Of a DNA stretch of 64,000 nt, positions 44,881-53,391 are shown piece by piece (position 1 is the first letter of the stretch; every line of letters starts with the position of its first letter). The position numbers and the translations under genes are program-made. The stretch comes from Halomonas sp. 'Soap Lake #6' (GTDB taxonomy: Bacteria; Pseudomonadota; Gammaproteobacteria; Pseudomonadales; Halomonadaceae). The notes under the pieces are model-generated. The model saw nothing but the letters and a program-made list of their open reading frames with translations, made no database searches and was not told the DNA's origin. The stretch is taken from positions 1,984,001 through 2,048,000 of the forward strand of contig NZ_CP020469.1 of NCBI RefSeq assembly GCF_003031405.1, in the 5' to 3' direction.

Positions 44881-45777
44881 ATGACAGCGGTATCCAAGCA
44901 GCCCTCCGGGGCTGCTTCTTACGTCAATCGTCGACCACTGATGGTGAGCTCCACGCGACGCAAAAACCTAATCGCTCTATTCGCCTTAATGCCTGCACTG
45001 GTGATTTTCTGTGCATTTTGGTTGCTGCCTTTTTCACGTTTGATCGTGATGGGCGCTGAGGCTGATCGAAGTAGCGGCATTAGCGCTTATCTGACCATTC
45101 TCACCCATCGCCAGTACTTAATCAGCTTAGTCACCACCGTGGGAATCTCGCTTGTGGTATCCATCACGGCGGTTGCCATTGCTAGCATTGCTGGGTTCTT
45201 TCTCGCCCGTCAGCATTTTTTTGGTAAGGCCGTGCTGGTTGCTATTCTCACTTTTCCGCTGGCGTTCCCAGGCGTTGTTGTGGGCTTTCTGGTGATTATG
45301 CTGGGTGGTCGCCAAGGTGCGCTGGCGCAGACCAGTTTATGGCTGTTTGGCGAGCGCTGGATGTTCGCCTACTCACTGGCCGGGCTATTTATTGGCTACC
45401 TCTATTTTTCGATCCCTCGTGTTATCACCACCGTCATGGCTGCCTGCGACAACCTGGACCAAAGCCTTGAAGAGGCGGCCCGTTCGTTAGGCGCTAATAC
45501 CTGGCAAGTAACCAAAGACGTCATTATCCCAGGCATTGCCCCCGCGCTGCTTTCGACAGGAGCTATTTGCTTTGCTACCAGTATGGGCGCCTTTGGCACG
45601 GCGTTTACCCTGGGCACGCGATTAAACATCCTTCCGCTCAATATCTACGGTGAGTTCACCAACTACGCTAACTTCGCCATGGCCGCCGCGCTTTCAGTGG
45701 TACTCGGTGTTATCACCTGGGTAGCGTTAAGCCTGGCCCGCCGATTGGCAGGCGGTAATCTGGGGGCTTCCGCATGA
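44881..45777 (+). CDS. ABC transporter permease 1
   Basis: 298 residues with six hydrophobic segments and the EAA loop LEEAARSLGANTWQV. GGAGGT lies about 10 nt before the ATG, and the gene starts 2 nt after the binding-protein stop. The stop overlaps the second permease start (ATGA). It forms a heterodimeric channel with the next product. Confidence 0.92.
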   Translation: MTAVSKQPSGAASYVNRRPLMVSSTRRKNLIALFALMPALVIFCAFWLLPFSRLIVMGAEADRSSGISAYLTILTHRQYLISLVTTVGISLVVSITAVAIASIAGFFLARQHFFGKAVLVAILTFPLAFPGVVVGFLVIMLGGRQGALAQTSLWLFGERWMFAYSLAGLFIGYLYFSIPRVITTVMAACDNLDQSLEEAARSLGANTWQVTKDVIIPGIAPALLSTGAICFATSMGAFGTAFTLGTRLNILPLNIYGEFTNYANFAMAAALSVVLGVITWVALSLARRLAGGNLGASA

Positions 45778-46562
45778 CATCGCGCTTACGCTTCACGCTG
45801 CAGCTGATTTTCACCCTGCTAGTGTGCTTATTTATGATTGTGCCAGTTGCCATGTCAGTGATGGCGGGGCTGACCGAGAACTACTTTATTGGCTTGCAGA
45901 GTGGCCTAACACTGCGCTGGGTGAATGAGGTGTGGCAGCTCTACGCCGATACCATCTGGCTATCAATAAAACTGGCGCTGGCTTGCTTGTTGATTACCAT
46001 TTTAATTGGCGTGCCCGCCGCCTATGGCTTGCTGCGCAGCCGTCGCCGCTGGGCCAATGCGATAGAAGAACTACTTTTGTTACCTGTGGCTGTACCCGGT
46101 CTCGCCACGGCCCTGGCTCTGCTACTCGCCTACGGTAGCTACCGGGAATTTCGTGGCAGCTGGCTATTTATTCTGGTCGGCCATGTGCTGTTTACCCTGC
46201 CCTTTATGGTGCGTGCAGTGCTCTCCGTGATGCAAACCGCCAATCTCCCTCAGCTCGAAGAGGCCGCTGCCAGTCTGGGCGCCAACTTCCGCCAACGCTT
46301 TTTCGCCGTGGTCGTCCCAAATTGCATGAGTGGCATTCTGGCGGGCGCGCTAATGGTCGTTACCCTCTCGATAGGTGAGTTCAACATTACCTGGATGCTG
46401 CATACCCCTTTGACGAAAACACTGCCAGTAGGGTTAGCCGATAGCTACGCCTCAATGCGCCTGGAAATTGGCTCGGCTTACACGCTGATTTTTCTGGTGA
46501 TGGTGGTGCCGCTGCTGGTGGCTATTCAGTGGGCAGGCCGATTTACCCGTCAGCGCCGCTAA
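45774..46562 (+). CDS. ABC transporter permease 2
   Basis: 262 residues with six hydrophobic segments and the EAA loop LEEAAASLGANFRQRF. Translationally coupled to permease 1 by a 4-nt overlap. The cluster resembles 2-aminoethylphosphonate and related organophosphate importers in layout, but no family assignment beyond permease is safe. Confidence 0.92.
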   Translation: MTSRLRFTLQLIFTLLVCLFMIVPVAMSVMAGLTENYFIGLQSGLTLRWVNEVWQLYADTIWLSIKLALACLLITILIGVPAAYGLLRSRRRWANAIEELLLLPVAVPGLATALALLLAYGSYREFRGSWLFILVGHVLFTLPFMVRAVLSVMQTANLPQLEEAAASLGANFRQRFFAVVVPNCMSGILAGALMVVTLSIGEFNITWMLHTPLTKTLPVGLADSYASMRLEIGSAYTLIFLVMVVPLLVAIQWAGRFTRQRR

Positions 46563-46605
46563 ACATCTACTAAAGACACCTACTGGCTTTATCTGAGAGT
46601 TTGCT

Positions 46606-47688
46606 ATGAATTCATCTGTCAGCATTACCCTAAACCAATGCAGCCGCACCTTTGCGGGTGGCAACACGGCGCTACAGCCTCTTGATTTAGAAGTTAACGC
46701 CGGAGAAACCCTGGTTCTGCTAGGCCCTTCCGGCTGCGGAAAAACCACTACTCTGCGCATTATTAGCGGCCTGGAAAGCCCTGACAAAGGCGGCCAGGTA
46801 CTGTTTGGCGAGCGTGATGTCACCGCTCTACCCATTGAGAAGCGCGATGTAGGGATGGTGTTTCAAAACTATGCGCTATTTCCCAATATGAGCGTTGCCG
46901 ACAATATTGCCTACGGGCTAAAGATTCAGCGCTTGCCCCGTGCCGAGATTGCCCATCGGCTGGATGAGGTCATGCGGATGGTCGACTTGCAGGGCTTTGG
47001 TGATCGGCGCATCGACGCCCTTTCAGGCGGGCAAAAGCAGCGCGTCGCCCTCGCCCGTGCAATTGCCGTGCGCCCCAAGGTGCTTCTGTTTGACGAGCCG
47101 TTGGCTGCCCTCGACGCAAAATTGCGTGATCGTTTGCGAATTGAGATTGGCCTGCTGCTGCGCGAGCTGGGCACCACGGCAGTCTACGTTACCCACGACC
47201 AGGCTGAGGCGATGGCCTTGGGAGATCGCATTGCAGTGATGCAAGCAGGGCGTATTGCTCAATTGGGTACACCTCAAGAGATTTACCATCAACCGGCCAA
47301 TGCGTTTGTGGCGGATTTTATCGGTGCGGTTAACTGTCTGGAAGTCATCAGCACACACGCCGATGGAGGGTTAGTGGTACATGGTGGTGAGCTAAACGCG
47401 GACCATTTACGTGGGGTATCTACTGTCTACTGCCGACCGGAAGATATCCTGGTGGTGCCCCTTGAACAAGCTGATGTAAGCGGCAAAGTAGTGCAGAGTA
47501 TTTTCCTTGGCCAAACCCAACGCCTACTGGTGGATACCGGTGGCGCTACCCCGCTACAGATTGAAGCCCCTTCTCGACAGCGCTGGCCAGATGGTACTGC
47601 TATTGGCTTGAGGCTTCCGTCGAACGTGCTTTTTCACCCTGATAGGCTCGCAACGTTTGGCAGTCCCAAGGAGGTGGCCAATGGCTGA
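46606..47688 (+). CDS. ABC transporter ATPase
   Basis: 360 residues. Walker A GPSGCGKT, signature LSGGQKQR, Walker B LLFDEPL, H-loop VTHDQAEAMALGD and a C-terminal TOBE-type regulatory domain (from about 250). This is the MalK/UgpC/PotA-type architecture. Its last 8 nt overlap the phosphodiesterase start. Confidence 0.93.
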   Translation: MNSSVSITLNQCSRTFAGGNTALQPLDLEVNAGETLVLLGPSGCGKTTTLRIISGLESPDKGGQVLFGERDVTALPIEKRDVGMVFQNYALFPNMSVADNIAYGLKIQRLPRAEIAHRLDEVMRMVDLQGFGDRRIDALSGGQKQRVALARAIAVRPKVLLFDEPLAALDAKLRDRLRIEIGLLLRELGTTAVYVTHDQAEAMALGDRIAVMQAGRIAQLGTPQEIYHQPANAFVADFIGAVNCLEVISTHADGGLVVHGGELNADHLRGVSTVYCRPEDILVVPLEQADVSGKVVQSIFLGQTQRLLVDTGGATPLQIEAPSRQRWPDGTAIGLRLPSNVLFHPDRLATFGSPKEVANG

Positions 47689-48547
47689 TCACGATGTCAC
47701 TAACGCGCAATACGTTGCAGATCAGAAATGTCTTATCGCGCAGATTAGCGACCCACATATCAAAGCAGGCGGTAAGCTCTCTTATCGCAAGGTAGACACC
47801 GCCAATGCCCTCCGCCAGGCGATCAGCACGCTTAATCAGCTGCAGCCTCGTCCTGACTTGGTGCTGATAAGCGGTGATTTAGTCGATTTTGGGCACCCGG
47901 ACGAGTACGCCACCTTTAAGCAAATTCTGGCTGAACTAACGCTGCCCGTGTATTTGATCCCAGGCAATCACGATGACCGCCAGAACTTGCGCGATGCTTT
48001 TCCTGAGCACCGCTATCTGTTTCAGCACACGGACTATTTACAGTGGGTAGTGGATGACTATCCGGTGAGCATAGTAGGGCTCGACTCATCGGTACCCGGT
48101 AAGCCCCACGGGGAGTTAAGCGAAGCAAGCCTCCAGTGGCTGGATGCCACCCTGGCAGAGCAGCCCGAGAAACCTACCCTGGTGATGGTGCATCACCACC
48201 CTTTTGTGAGTGGCATCGACCATATGGATCGCCAGCCGCTGCAACATGCAAACGCACTAGCGGAAGTGATTGGCAAATACGCCCAGGTAGAGCGTGTGCT
48301 CTGCGGACACCTGCATCGTTCGATCCAAGCACGCTTTGCTAACACCATGGCGATTAGCTGCCCGGGTGTTTCCCATCAGGTTAGCTTGGATCTCACCCCA
48401 GATGGGCCTGCCAGCTTTCAGCTAGAGCCACCTGGGTACCTGCTTCACCAGTGGTCGTCCGCTAATGGCATGGTGACTCACCAAGGATTTATCGAGCACT
48501 ATCCTGGCCCTTTCCCGTTCTATGACGCTAACGGGTTAATTGATTAA
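47681..48547 (+). CDS. Class III cyclic-nucleotide/glycerophosphodiester phosphodiesterase-like
   Basis: 288 residues from ATG 47681, which has AAGGAGGT just upstream (within the ATPase gene). Calcineurin-like metal ligands are all visible: QISDPHI, SGDLVDFG, PGNHDD, HHHPF and CGHLHR. The set matches the CpdA/GpdQ class. Being the last gene of an ABC import operon, it probably splits an imported phosphodiester in the cytoplasm (no signal peptide), e.g. a glycerophosphodiester. This substrate is inference. Confidence 0.88.
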   Translation: MADHDVTNAQYVADQKCLIAQISDPHIKAGGKLSYRKVDTANALRQAISTLNQLQPRPDLVLISGDLVDFGHPDEYATFKQILAELTLPVYLIPGNHDDRQNLRDAFPEHRYLFQHTDYLQWVVDDYPVSIVGLDSSVPGKPHGELSEASLQWLDATLAEQPEKPTLVMVHHHPFVSGIDHMDRQPLQHANALAEVIGKYAQVERVLCGHLHRSIQARFANTMAISCPGVSHQVSLDLTPDGPASFQLEPPGYLLHQWSSANGMVTHQGFIEHYPGPFPFYDANGLID

Positions 48548-49473
48548 GGCGTGACGGAGGGGGCAGTCTCTGTATTACTGAACTGGGCTAGCTCCCATGT
48601 TTGCACGATCTGCTTTTTCTCTAAACCCCAGCGATAACCACCAAGTGCACCGCTTTGTTGAATCACCCGATGGCAAGGAATCCATAGCGCTATCGGGTTT
48701 GCGCCCACCGCATTACCTACCGCACGGGAAGATTTAGGTCTGCCTAAAGCCTGGGCAATATGCGAATAGCTGGCAAATTGTCCTTCGGGAATAGTCAGCA
48801 GTGCTCTCCATACGGCAATCTGGAAATTGGTACCACTCACATGCAGCGATAGTGCGGCGGGCTTTGCACTAGCAGGAGGTTTTTCGTCAGGTTTTAAAGG
48901 CTCGCTAGATTTTAAAGACTTAGTAGATTTTAAAGACTTAGTAGATTGCGTAAACAGTGCCTCTACTGCATGACGGGTGGCGTCAGGCCGATGACATAGC
49001 GTACTACGTGGCCACTGTTGCGATAGTTGCGCCAGCAGCACTTCTTCGCTGGTTGACGCCACAAAGGCCATTCTGCAAATCCCCCTGGGGGTCATCGCCA
49101 CTAACATCTTACCAAAGGGTGAAGAATGCACACCGTATGCAATCTCAACGCCCTCCCCCTGGCGCTTAAACTCACCGGGCGTGACCGCTTCCAACTGCAC
49201 AAAGTGGTCGTAAAGCCGCGAGCCACCACTCAGCCCGAGCTCATGCACGGTGTTGGTAAGGCTCTCCGCTGAAGCAATCAGTTGCTTGCCTCTCTCCAGT
49301 GTCAACGCCTGCAAAAAACGCTTGGGGCTAATGCCCGCATAACGACAAAACAACCGCTGGAAATGGTAAGCACTTAAATGAACCTGCGCCGCCACTGCGT
49401 CCAGGCTTGGCTGGCTAGCTGCATTGGCCACCATATAGGCCATCGCTTTTTCAATTCGGGCATAGTCATTCAT
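48544..49473 (-). CDS. Ada-like AraC HTH / O6-methylguanine-DNA methyltransferase
   Basis: 309 residues from ATG 49473. The N-terminal AraC-type HTH (about 1-105) opens with YARIEKAMAYMV and contains LSAYHFQRLFCRYAG. The C-terminal Ogt domain has the alkyl-acceptor site IPCHRV and the helix SSRAVGNAVGANP. The N-terminal Cys-rich phosphotriester domain of full Ada is absent. The linker (about residues 175-210) contains a repeated Ser-Thr-Lys-Ser-Leu-Lys unit from an 18-nt DNA repeat. It likely repairs O6-alkylguanine and may regulate genes. Its 3' end overlaps the phosphodiesterase by 4 nt, convergent. Confidence 0.9.
   Translation of the reverse strand: MNDYARIEKAMAYMVANAASQPSLDAVAAQVHLSAYHFQRLFCRYAGISPKRFLQALTLERGKQLIASAESLTNTVHELGLSGGSRLYDHFVQLEAVTPGEFKRQGEGVEIAYGVHSSPFGKMLVAMTPRGICRMAFVASTSEEVLLAQLSQQWPRSTLCHRPDATRHAVEALFTQSTKSLKSTKSLKSSEPLKPDEKPPASAKPAALSLHVSGTNFQIAVWRALLTIPEGQFASYSHIAQALGRPKSSRAVGNAVGANPIALWIPCHRVIQQSGALGGYRWGLEKKQIVQTWELAQFSNTETAPSVTP
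48890..48943. repeat. 18-nt in-frame tandem repeat in Ada-like linker
   Basis: GATTTTAAAGACTTAGTA occurs twice perfectly (48908-48925, 48926-48943), preceded by a degenerate copy from 48890. Being a multiple of three, it changes linker length by six residues per unit without breaking the frame. Confidence 0.9.
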
Positions 49474-49651
49474 AGCTAAATTCTCGCGATCCAAACGGGG
49501 AAAAGCACAGGGCTCAAAATATAAACCAAGCTTAACCAGCCAAAAGTGCTCAGCCTACCCGAATCTTGCGCAATGGTACGGCACCTCAATTTTGTTCAAT
49601 ACTACTTACATGCACCGTTGCAAACTGCCGACTCTTTTAAGGAGGATGGCA

Positions 49652-50245
49652 ATGAGTGTTTCGCTACTTTTACCGATGTCTGCATTTGCCCTTGCCGCGT
49701 CTATTTCGCCGGGCCCGGTCAACATTGTTTGCCTGAGTAGTGGCACCCACTACCCTATCGCGAAAGGTCTTATTTTCGTGACTGGCGCGACATTAGGTTT
49801 TTTGGCTCTTTTTCTGGCAATCGGGGTGGGGCTCTATTCGCTACTGCTCGTGGTGCCCATATTGGAAGAAGCGTTACGCTGGGCAGGTATACTGTTTTTA
49901 CTCTATTTGAGCTACCAGCTCTTTCGCCATGACGGTTCTATTCATGGTCAGAGTAGCGATAAGCCACCGGGTTTTATGACTGGCGCCCTGATGCAGTGGT
50001 TAAACCCTAAAGCGTGGCTGGCTTCTGCCGCTGGTATTGGTGCTTATACCAGTGGGAACGAGCCCTATCAGCTATGGTTATTCGCCGCGCTTTACCTACC
50101 CATTTGCTGGTTATCTCTGGCCAGTTGGGTGTATGCAGGTGCCTTTCTTAAACGCTATATTCACCGCCCGCTCATTCTGCTGAGCATTAATCGCACATTG
50201 GCTGTTTGCTTAGCCGCTAGCGCGCTGTTTCTGCTATTAGAATAA
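49652..50245 (+). CDS. LysE family exporter
   Basis: 197 residues from ATG 49652, with AAGGAGG 6 nt upstream. Six hydrophobic segments, opening with ALAASISPGPVNIVCL and the internal QWLNPKAWLA motif of the LysE/RhtB family. The divergent position relative to the Ada-like gene and convergent overlap (9 nt) with an AraC gene suggest local regulation; the substrate is unknown. Confidence 0.88.
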   Translation: MSVSLLLPMSAFALAASISPGPVNIVCLSSGTHYPIAKGLIFVTGATLGFLALFLAIGVGLYSLLLVVPILEEALRWAGILFLLYLSYQLFRHDGSIHGQSSDKPPGFMTGALMQWLNPKAWLASAAGIGAYTSGNEPYQLWLFAALYLPICWLSLASWVYAGAFLKRYIHRPLILLSINRTLAVCLAASALFLLLE

Positions 50246-51082
50246 CTCCTGCTGTTTAAGCAGTGGATAGCGGTACTGGTTCGGTGTCGCTGCCACCAGC
50301 CGCTTAAACGTTCTTTGAAAGTGGGGCTGATCATTAAAGCCTGCGTTTAAGGCTGCCTCAACGATAGGCTGCCCTTGCTTAAGTGCATTCTGCCCCATCT
50401 GGATACGCTGGTTAATCAGGTAAGCATGGGGCGTTAGCCCAAAGTGCTGCTTAAACGCTCTAACAAGGTGCCCCGCGCTATAGCCAGATAGCTGACATAA
50501 GCGCTCGAGCGATATATCGGCGGTACAGTTGGCACGCACATAGGCCGCAATGTGTTCCAGCATGCAGGGGGCACCTGGAAACTTCACCTCGGGCTCCTGA
50601 GCAAGCGTTTGCATAGTTTCAGCCAGATACTTAGTAAGTACCGCTTTCTTATCCTCAATATCACGCCGCTCATCCAGCAAGCATGCCGCCATATCGCAAT
50701 ACCCACTAAAAAGCTCAGGCCGAGTAATAACCGCAGTAGCAATATCTTGCCAGCGAGGAGTATCCAGCAGCCCCATTTGGTAGCGCAACTCACTTAACCA
50801 CGCTGCGTCTACATAAAGCATTAAGTATGCCCAGGGCTGGTTCTCAATGGGGTTGCAGGCATGTACCCAGTGCGGATTCATCATGACCAGATCCCCAGCA
50901 GAAATCTGATAAGTAGCATCACGATAGCTAAACGTGCTTTTACCAGCCGTCACCGCCCCCAGCGACCAATGCGCATGGCTATGGGGTGCATAGCACACCT
51001 GGCGTGCATCGCTAATTTTACGCAGCTCCACATAGGGCATACGCGCATCACGCCAAAAAATAGGTATCGAGATTGGGCTCAT
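50237..51082 (-). CDS. AraC family regulator with cupin sensor domain
   Basis: 281 residues. An N-terminal cupin-like AraC_binding domain (HSHAHWSLGAVTAG, AGDLVMMNPHWVHACNP) is followed by two HTH motifs (LERLCQLSGYSAGHLVRAFKQHFG and VEAALNAGFNDQPHFQRTFKR). Such proteins often control an adjacent LysE-type exporter, here overlapping tail to tail by 9 nt. Confidence 0.92.
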   Translation of the reverse strand: MSPISIPIFWRDARMPYVELRKISDARQVCYAPHSHAHWSLGAVTAGKSTFSYRDATYQISAGDLVMMNPHWVHACNPIENQPWAYLMLYVDAAWLSELRYQMGLLDTPRWQDIATAVITRPELFSGYCDMAACLLDERRDIEDKKAVLTKYLAETMQTLAQEPEVKFPGAPCMLEHIAAYVRANCTADISLERLCQLSGYSAGHLVRAFKQHFGLTPHAYLINQRIQMGQNALKQGQPIVEAALNAGFNDQPHFQRTFKRLVAATPNQYRYPLLKQQELF

Positions 51083-51168
51083 GCTCTGCTCGTATTATTG
51101 AAAAGTAGTTCCTGGTAGTCAGGCCAGTGCTATCCATCACGCTATTACCACTTCATCTAACGTAGCAG

Positions 51169-51645
51169 CTAACCTCCCGTAAGCGGCAAAATTCCATACT
51201 CTTTCACCGGCTGTATCGCAAAGTTACTGCGGATATCGCTGACCCCTGGCAAACGCAGCAGCGTGCTAGTTAGAAATGCATCATAAGCCGCCAGGCTTGG
51301 CACCACTACCTGTAGCAGAAAATCTGACTCACCGGATACAAGGTGGGCTGTGACCACTTCCGGCAATTTCACCACGGCCTCGCGGAAGGCGTTTGCCTGC
51401 TCCTCGCGGTGGCGCTCCACCTTAATGCCAACAAACACGGTTAACTCTAACCCGACGCTCCGGCGATCAAGTTCGGCGTGATAGCCGCGAATAATGCCGC
51501 TGGCTTCCAAGCGCCGCACTCGGCGTAAACAGGGAGATGGCGACAAGTTCACCTTCTCTGCCAGCTCGACATTAGTTAAACGAGCATCGCCTTGGAGCAA
51601 AGCAAGAATACGGCGGTCAGTGGCATCTAATTGGCTATTTGGCAT
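51169..51645 (-). CDS. Lrp/AsnC family regulator
   Basis: 158 residues from ATG 51645; TTG 51651 is possible. N-terminal HTH (LDATDRRILALLQGDARLTNVELAEKV with LSPSPCLRRVRRLE) and C-terminal RAM/AsnC ligand domain (VVTAHLVSGESDFLL). These bind amino acids and commonly drive a divergent LysE exporter, which is what lies across the 207-nt gap. Confidence 0.93.
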   Translation of the reverse strand: MPNSQLDATDRRILALLQGDARLTNVELAEKVNLSPSPCLRRVRRLEASGIIRGYHAELDRRSVGLELTVFVGIKVERHREEQANAFREAVVKLPEVVTAHLVSGESDFLLQVVVPSLAAYDAFLTSTLLRLPGVSDIRSNFAIQPVKEYGILPLTGG

Positions 51646-51751
51646 AGACAAGCATTTCTCTTATTTCAATTGGCACAAACTGCCAACAAGTGACTTTTTA
51701 TAAGTGTAAATGGCAAGAAAACACTCATCACTTTAACGCTACCATTAGCTT

Positions 51752-51816
51752 TCTCGAAGTGCTATCTCAAAGTGCTATCTCAAAGTGCTATCTCGAAGTG
51801 CTATCTCGAAGCACTG
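51752..51816. repeat. Five 13-nt tandem repeats upstream of LysE exporter
   Basis: The unit TCTC(G/A)AAGTGCTA is repeated four times (from 51752, 51765, 51778, 51791) with a fifth diverged copy (51804-51816). The array ends 36 nt before the exporter start, within the shared regulatory region of the divergent Lrp-type gene. Confidence 0.9.
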
Positions 51817-51852
51817 CTTGCCTACAAATTATCTATAACAGGAAGTAAAACT

Positions 51853-52464
51853 ATGGAGCTCGGGCTTTTTATTGGCGCTTTGGCCATTGTTTACCTCGTC
51901 CCCGGCCCTGATATGCTGCTCGTTTTACATACCAGCAGCACCCTTGGACGCGGGCATGGACTAGCCACTGCAATAGGTCTAGCGATTGCCAGAGGCGTAC
52001 ACGTAGCCCTGGCAGGATTAGGGTTAGCAGCACTTTTCATTGCTGCTCCATGGCTATTTGACGCGGTTCGTTATGTAGGCGCTGCCTACTTGGTTTGGCT
52101 GGCGTTACAACTGATCCGGGCACGGTCTAGCGCCCCAGCTAATCAGCAGGAAGCACCTCTTCAAGGCAGCTATTACATGGCGTGGCGTCGCGGGCTGCTA
52201 ACGAACCTATTGAATCCCAAGTCGCTACTTTTTTGCTCAGTACTACTGCCCCAGTTTGTACATAGCGAACAGGGTTCAGTAGCGCTTCAGTTCATGCTAT
52301 TGGGGGCTATGCTAGTTGGCGTAGGACTCATATACGATGCGTTGTATGCCTGCGCTGGGGCCAAAATGCAGCGTTGGTTTGCTGGCAATAAAACAAAGCA
52401 AAAAATACAGAACTGGGTATTTGGCACGCTACTCATTGGCTTCGCGTTGCGCTTAGCATCTTAA
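51853..52464 (+). CDS. LysE family exporter, Lrp-associated
   Basis: 203 residues from ATG 51853 with AGGAAG 8 nt upstream. Opening ALAIVYLVPGPDMLLVL and internal NLLNPKSLLF are LysE/RhtB hallmarks; six hydrophobic segments. Divergent from an Lrp/AsnC regulator, so amino-acid export under Lrp-type control is likely. Confidence 0.9.
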   Translation: MELGLFIGALAIVYLVPGPDMLLVLHTSSTLGRGHGLATAIGLAIARGVHVALAGLGLAALFIAAPWLFDAVRYVGAAYLVWLALQLIRARSSAPANQQEAPLQGSYYMAWRRGLLTNLLNPKSLLFCSVLLPQFVHSEQGSVALQFMLLGAMLVGVGLIYDALYACAGAKMQRWFAGNKTKQKIQNWVFGTLLIGFALRLAS

Positions 52465-52560
52465 TGGCTTGTGGTGTCTTAACGCACGTGCTTGCTGGCA
52501 GCTCACCCACCGCCAGCCGCGCTAGAAAGTCAACTTACAGTGGGTGTGTGCTGCCGCTTT

Positions 52561-52584
52561 CTATGCATCATCCTATGCATCATC
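52561..52584. repeat. 12-nt perfect duplication at the SPFH gene end
   Basis: CTATGCATCATC occurs twice in tandem. The inner copy contains the stop codon and final Asp-Asp-Ala codons of the slipin gene; the outer copy lies just outside. It looks like a recent local duplication. Confidence 0.9.
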
Positions 52585-53361
52585 TGATTTTTTATCCGGC
52601 ATTGGCGTCGAGTGTTTCGCTTTCATATCCCTGAATGCTTCCATAATATCCATGGGTAGCGGGAAGAAAATCGTCGAAGCATTCTTATTGCTCATATCAC
52701 TCATGGTTTGCAGATAGCGCAGCTGCAGTGCGGCTGAGTTTTCCTGCATCACATTAGCTGCTTCGACTAACTTTTTCGAAGCCTGCAGCTCACCCTCAGC
52801 GTGGATAACCTTAGCGCGCCGTTCACGCTCAGCTTCCGCTTGACGCGCAATGGCACGGATCATGCTCTCGTCTAAATCGACGTGCTTAATCTCAACGTTA
52901 GCGACTTTGATCCCCCACTCCTCCGTCTGGGTATCAATAATTTCTTGAATGTCATCATTCAACTTGTCTCGTTCGGAAAGCATTTCATCAAGGTCATGCT
53001 TACCCAGCACTGAACGCAAGGTGGTTTGCGCCAACTGGCTGGTTGCTTGAGTAAAGTTTTCCACCTGAATAATTGCCTTTTCAGGGTCTACCACACGGAA
53101 GTAAAGCACTGCATTCACTTTAACCGTCACGTTATCCTGAGAGATAACATCTTGCTCCGGTACATCCATAGTGATGACGCGTAAATCCACCACGTCCATC
53201 TTCTGAATCCCAGGAATCACGACCACTAGCCCTGGCCCTTTCACCGTCTGGAACCGACCCAGGAAAAACACTACCCCACGCTTATATTCCGGCAATATGC
53301 GAATAGAGGCAGCGAATAGCATCACTACCAACACAACGGGGACAAAATATGAAAGCATCAT
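52573..53361 (-). CDS. SPFH/stomatin-like protein (slipin)
   Basis: 262 residues. A single N-terminal membrane segment (about 1-20) and an SPFH/band-7 domain ([19 protein letters not shown]-rich [20 protein letters not shown]), then a long charged helix. Stomatin-like proteins scaffold membrane microdomains. The NfeD gene 30 nt upstream on the same strand is its usual partner and probable protease. GAGGTG precedes the ATG. Confidence 0.93.
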   Translation of the reverse strand: MMLSYFVPVVLVVMLFAASIRILPEYKRGVVFFLGRFQTVKGPGLVVVIPGIQKMDVVDLRVITMDVPEQDVISQDNVTVKVNAVLYFRVVDPEKAIIQVENFTQATSQLAQTTLRSVLGKHDLDEMLSERDKLNDDIQEIIDTQTEEWGIKVANVEIKHVDLDESMIRAIARQAEAERERRAKVIHAEGELQASKKLVEAANVMQENSAALQLRYLQTMSDMSNKNASTIFFPLPMDIMEAFRDMKAKHSTPMPDKKSDDA

Positions 53362-53391
53362 GGCACACCTCGTATTGCAGTTGGTTTTCCG

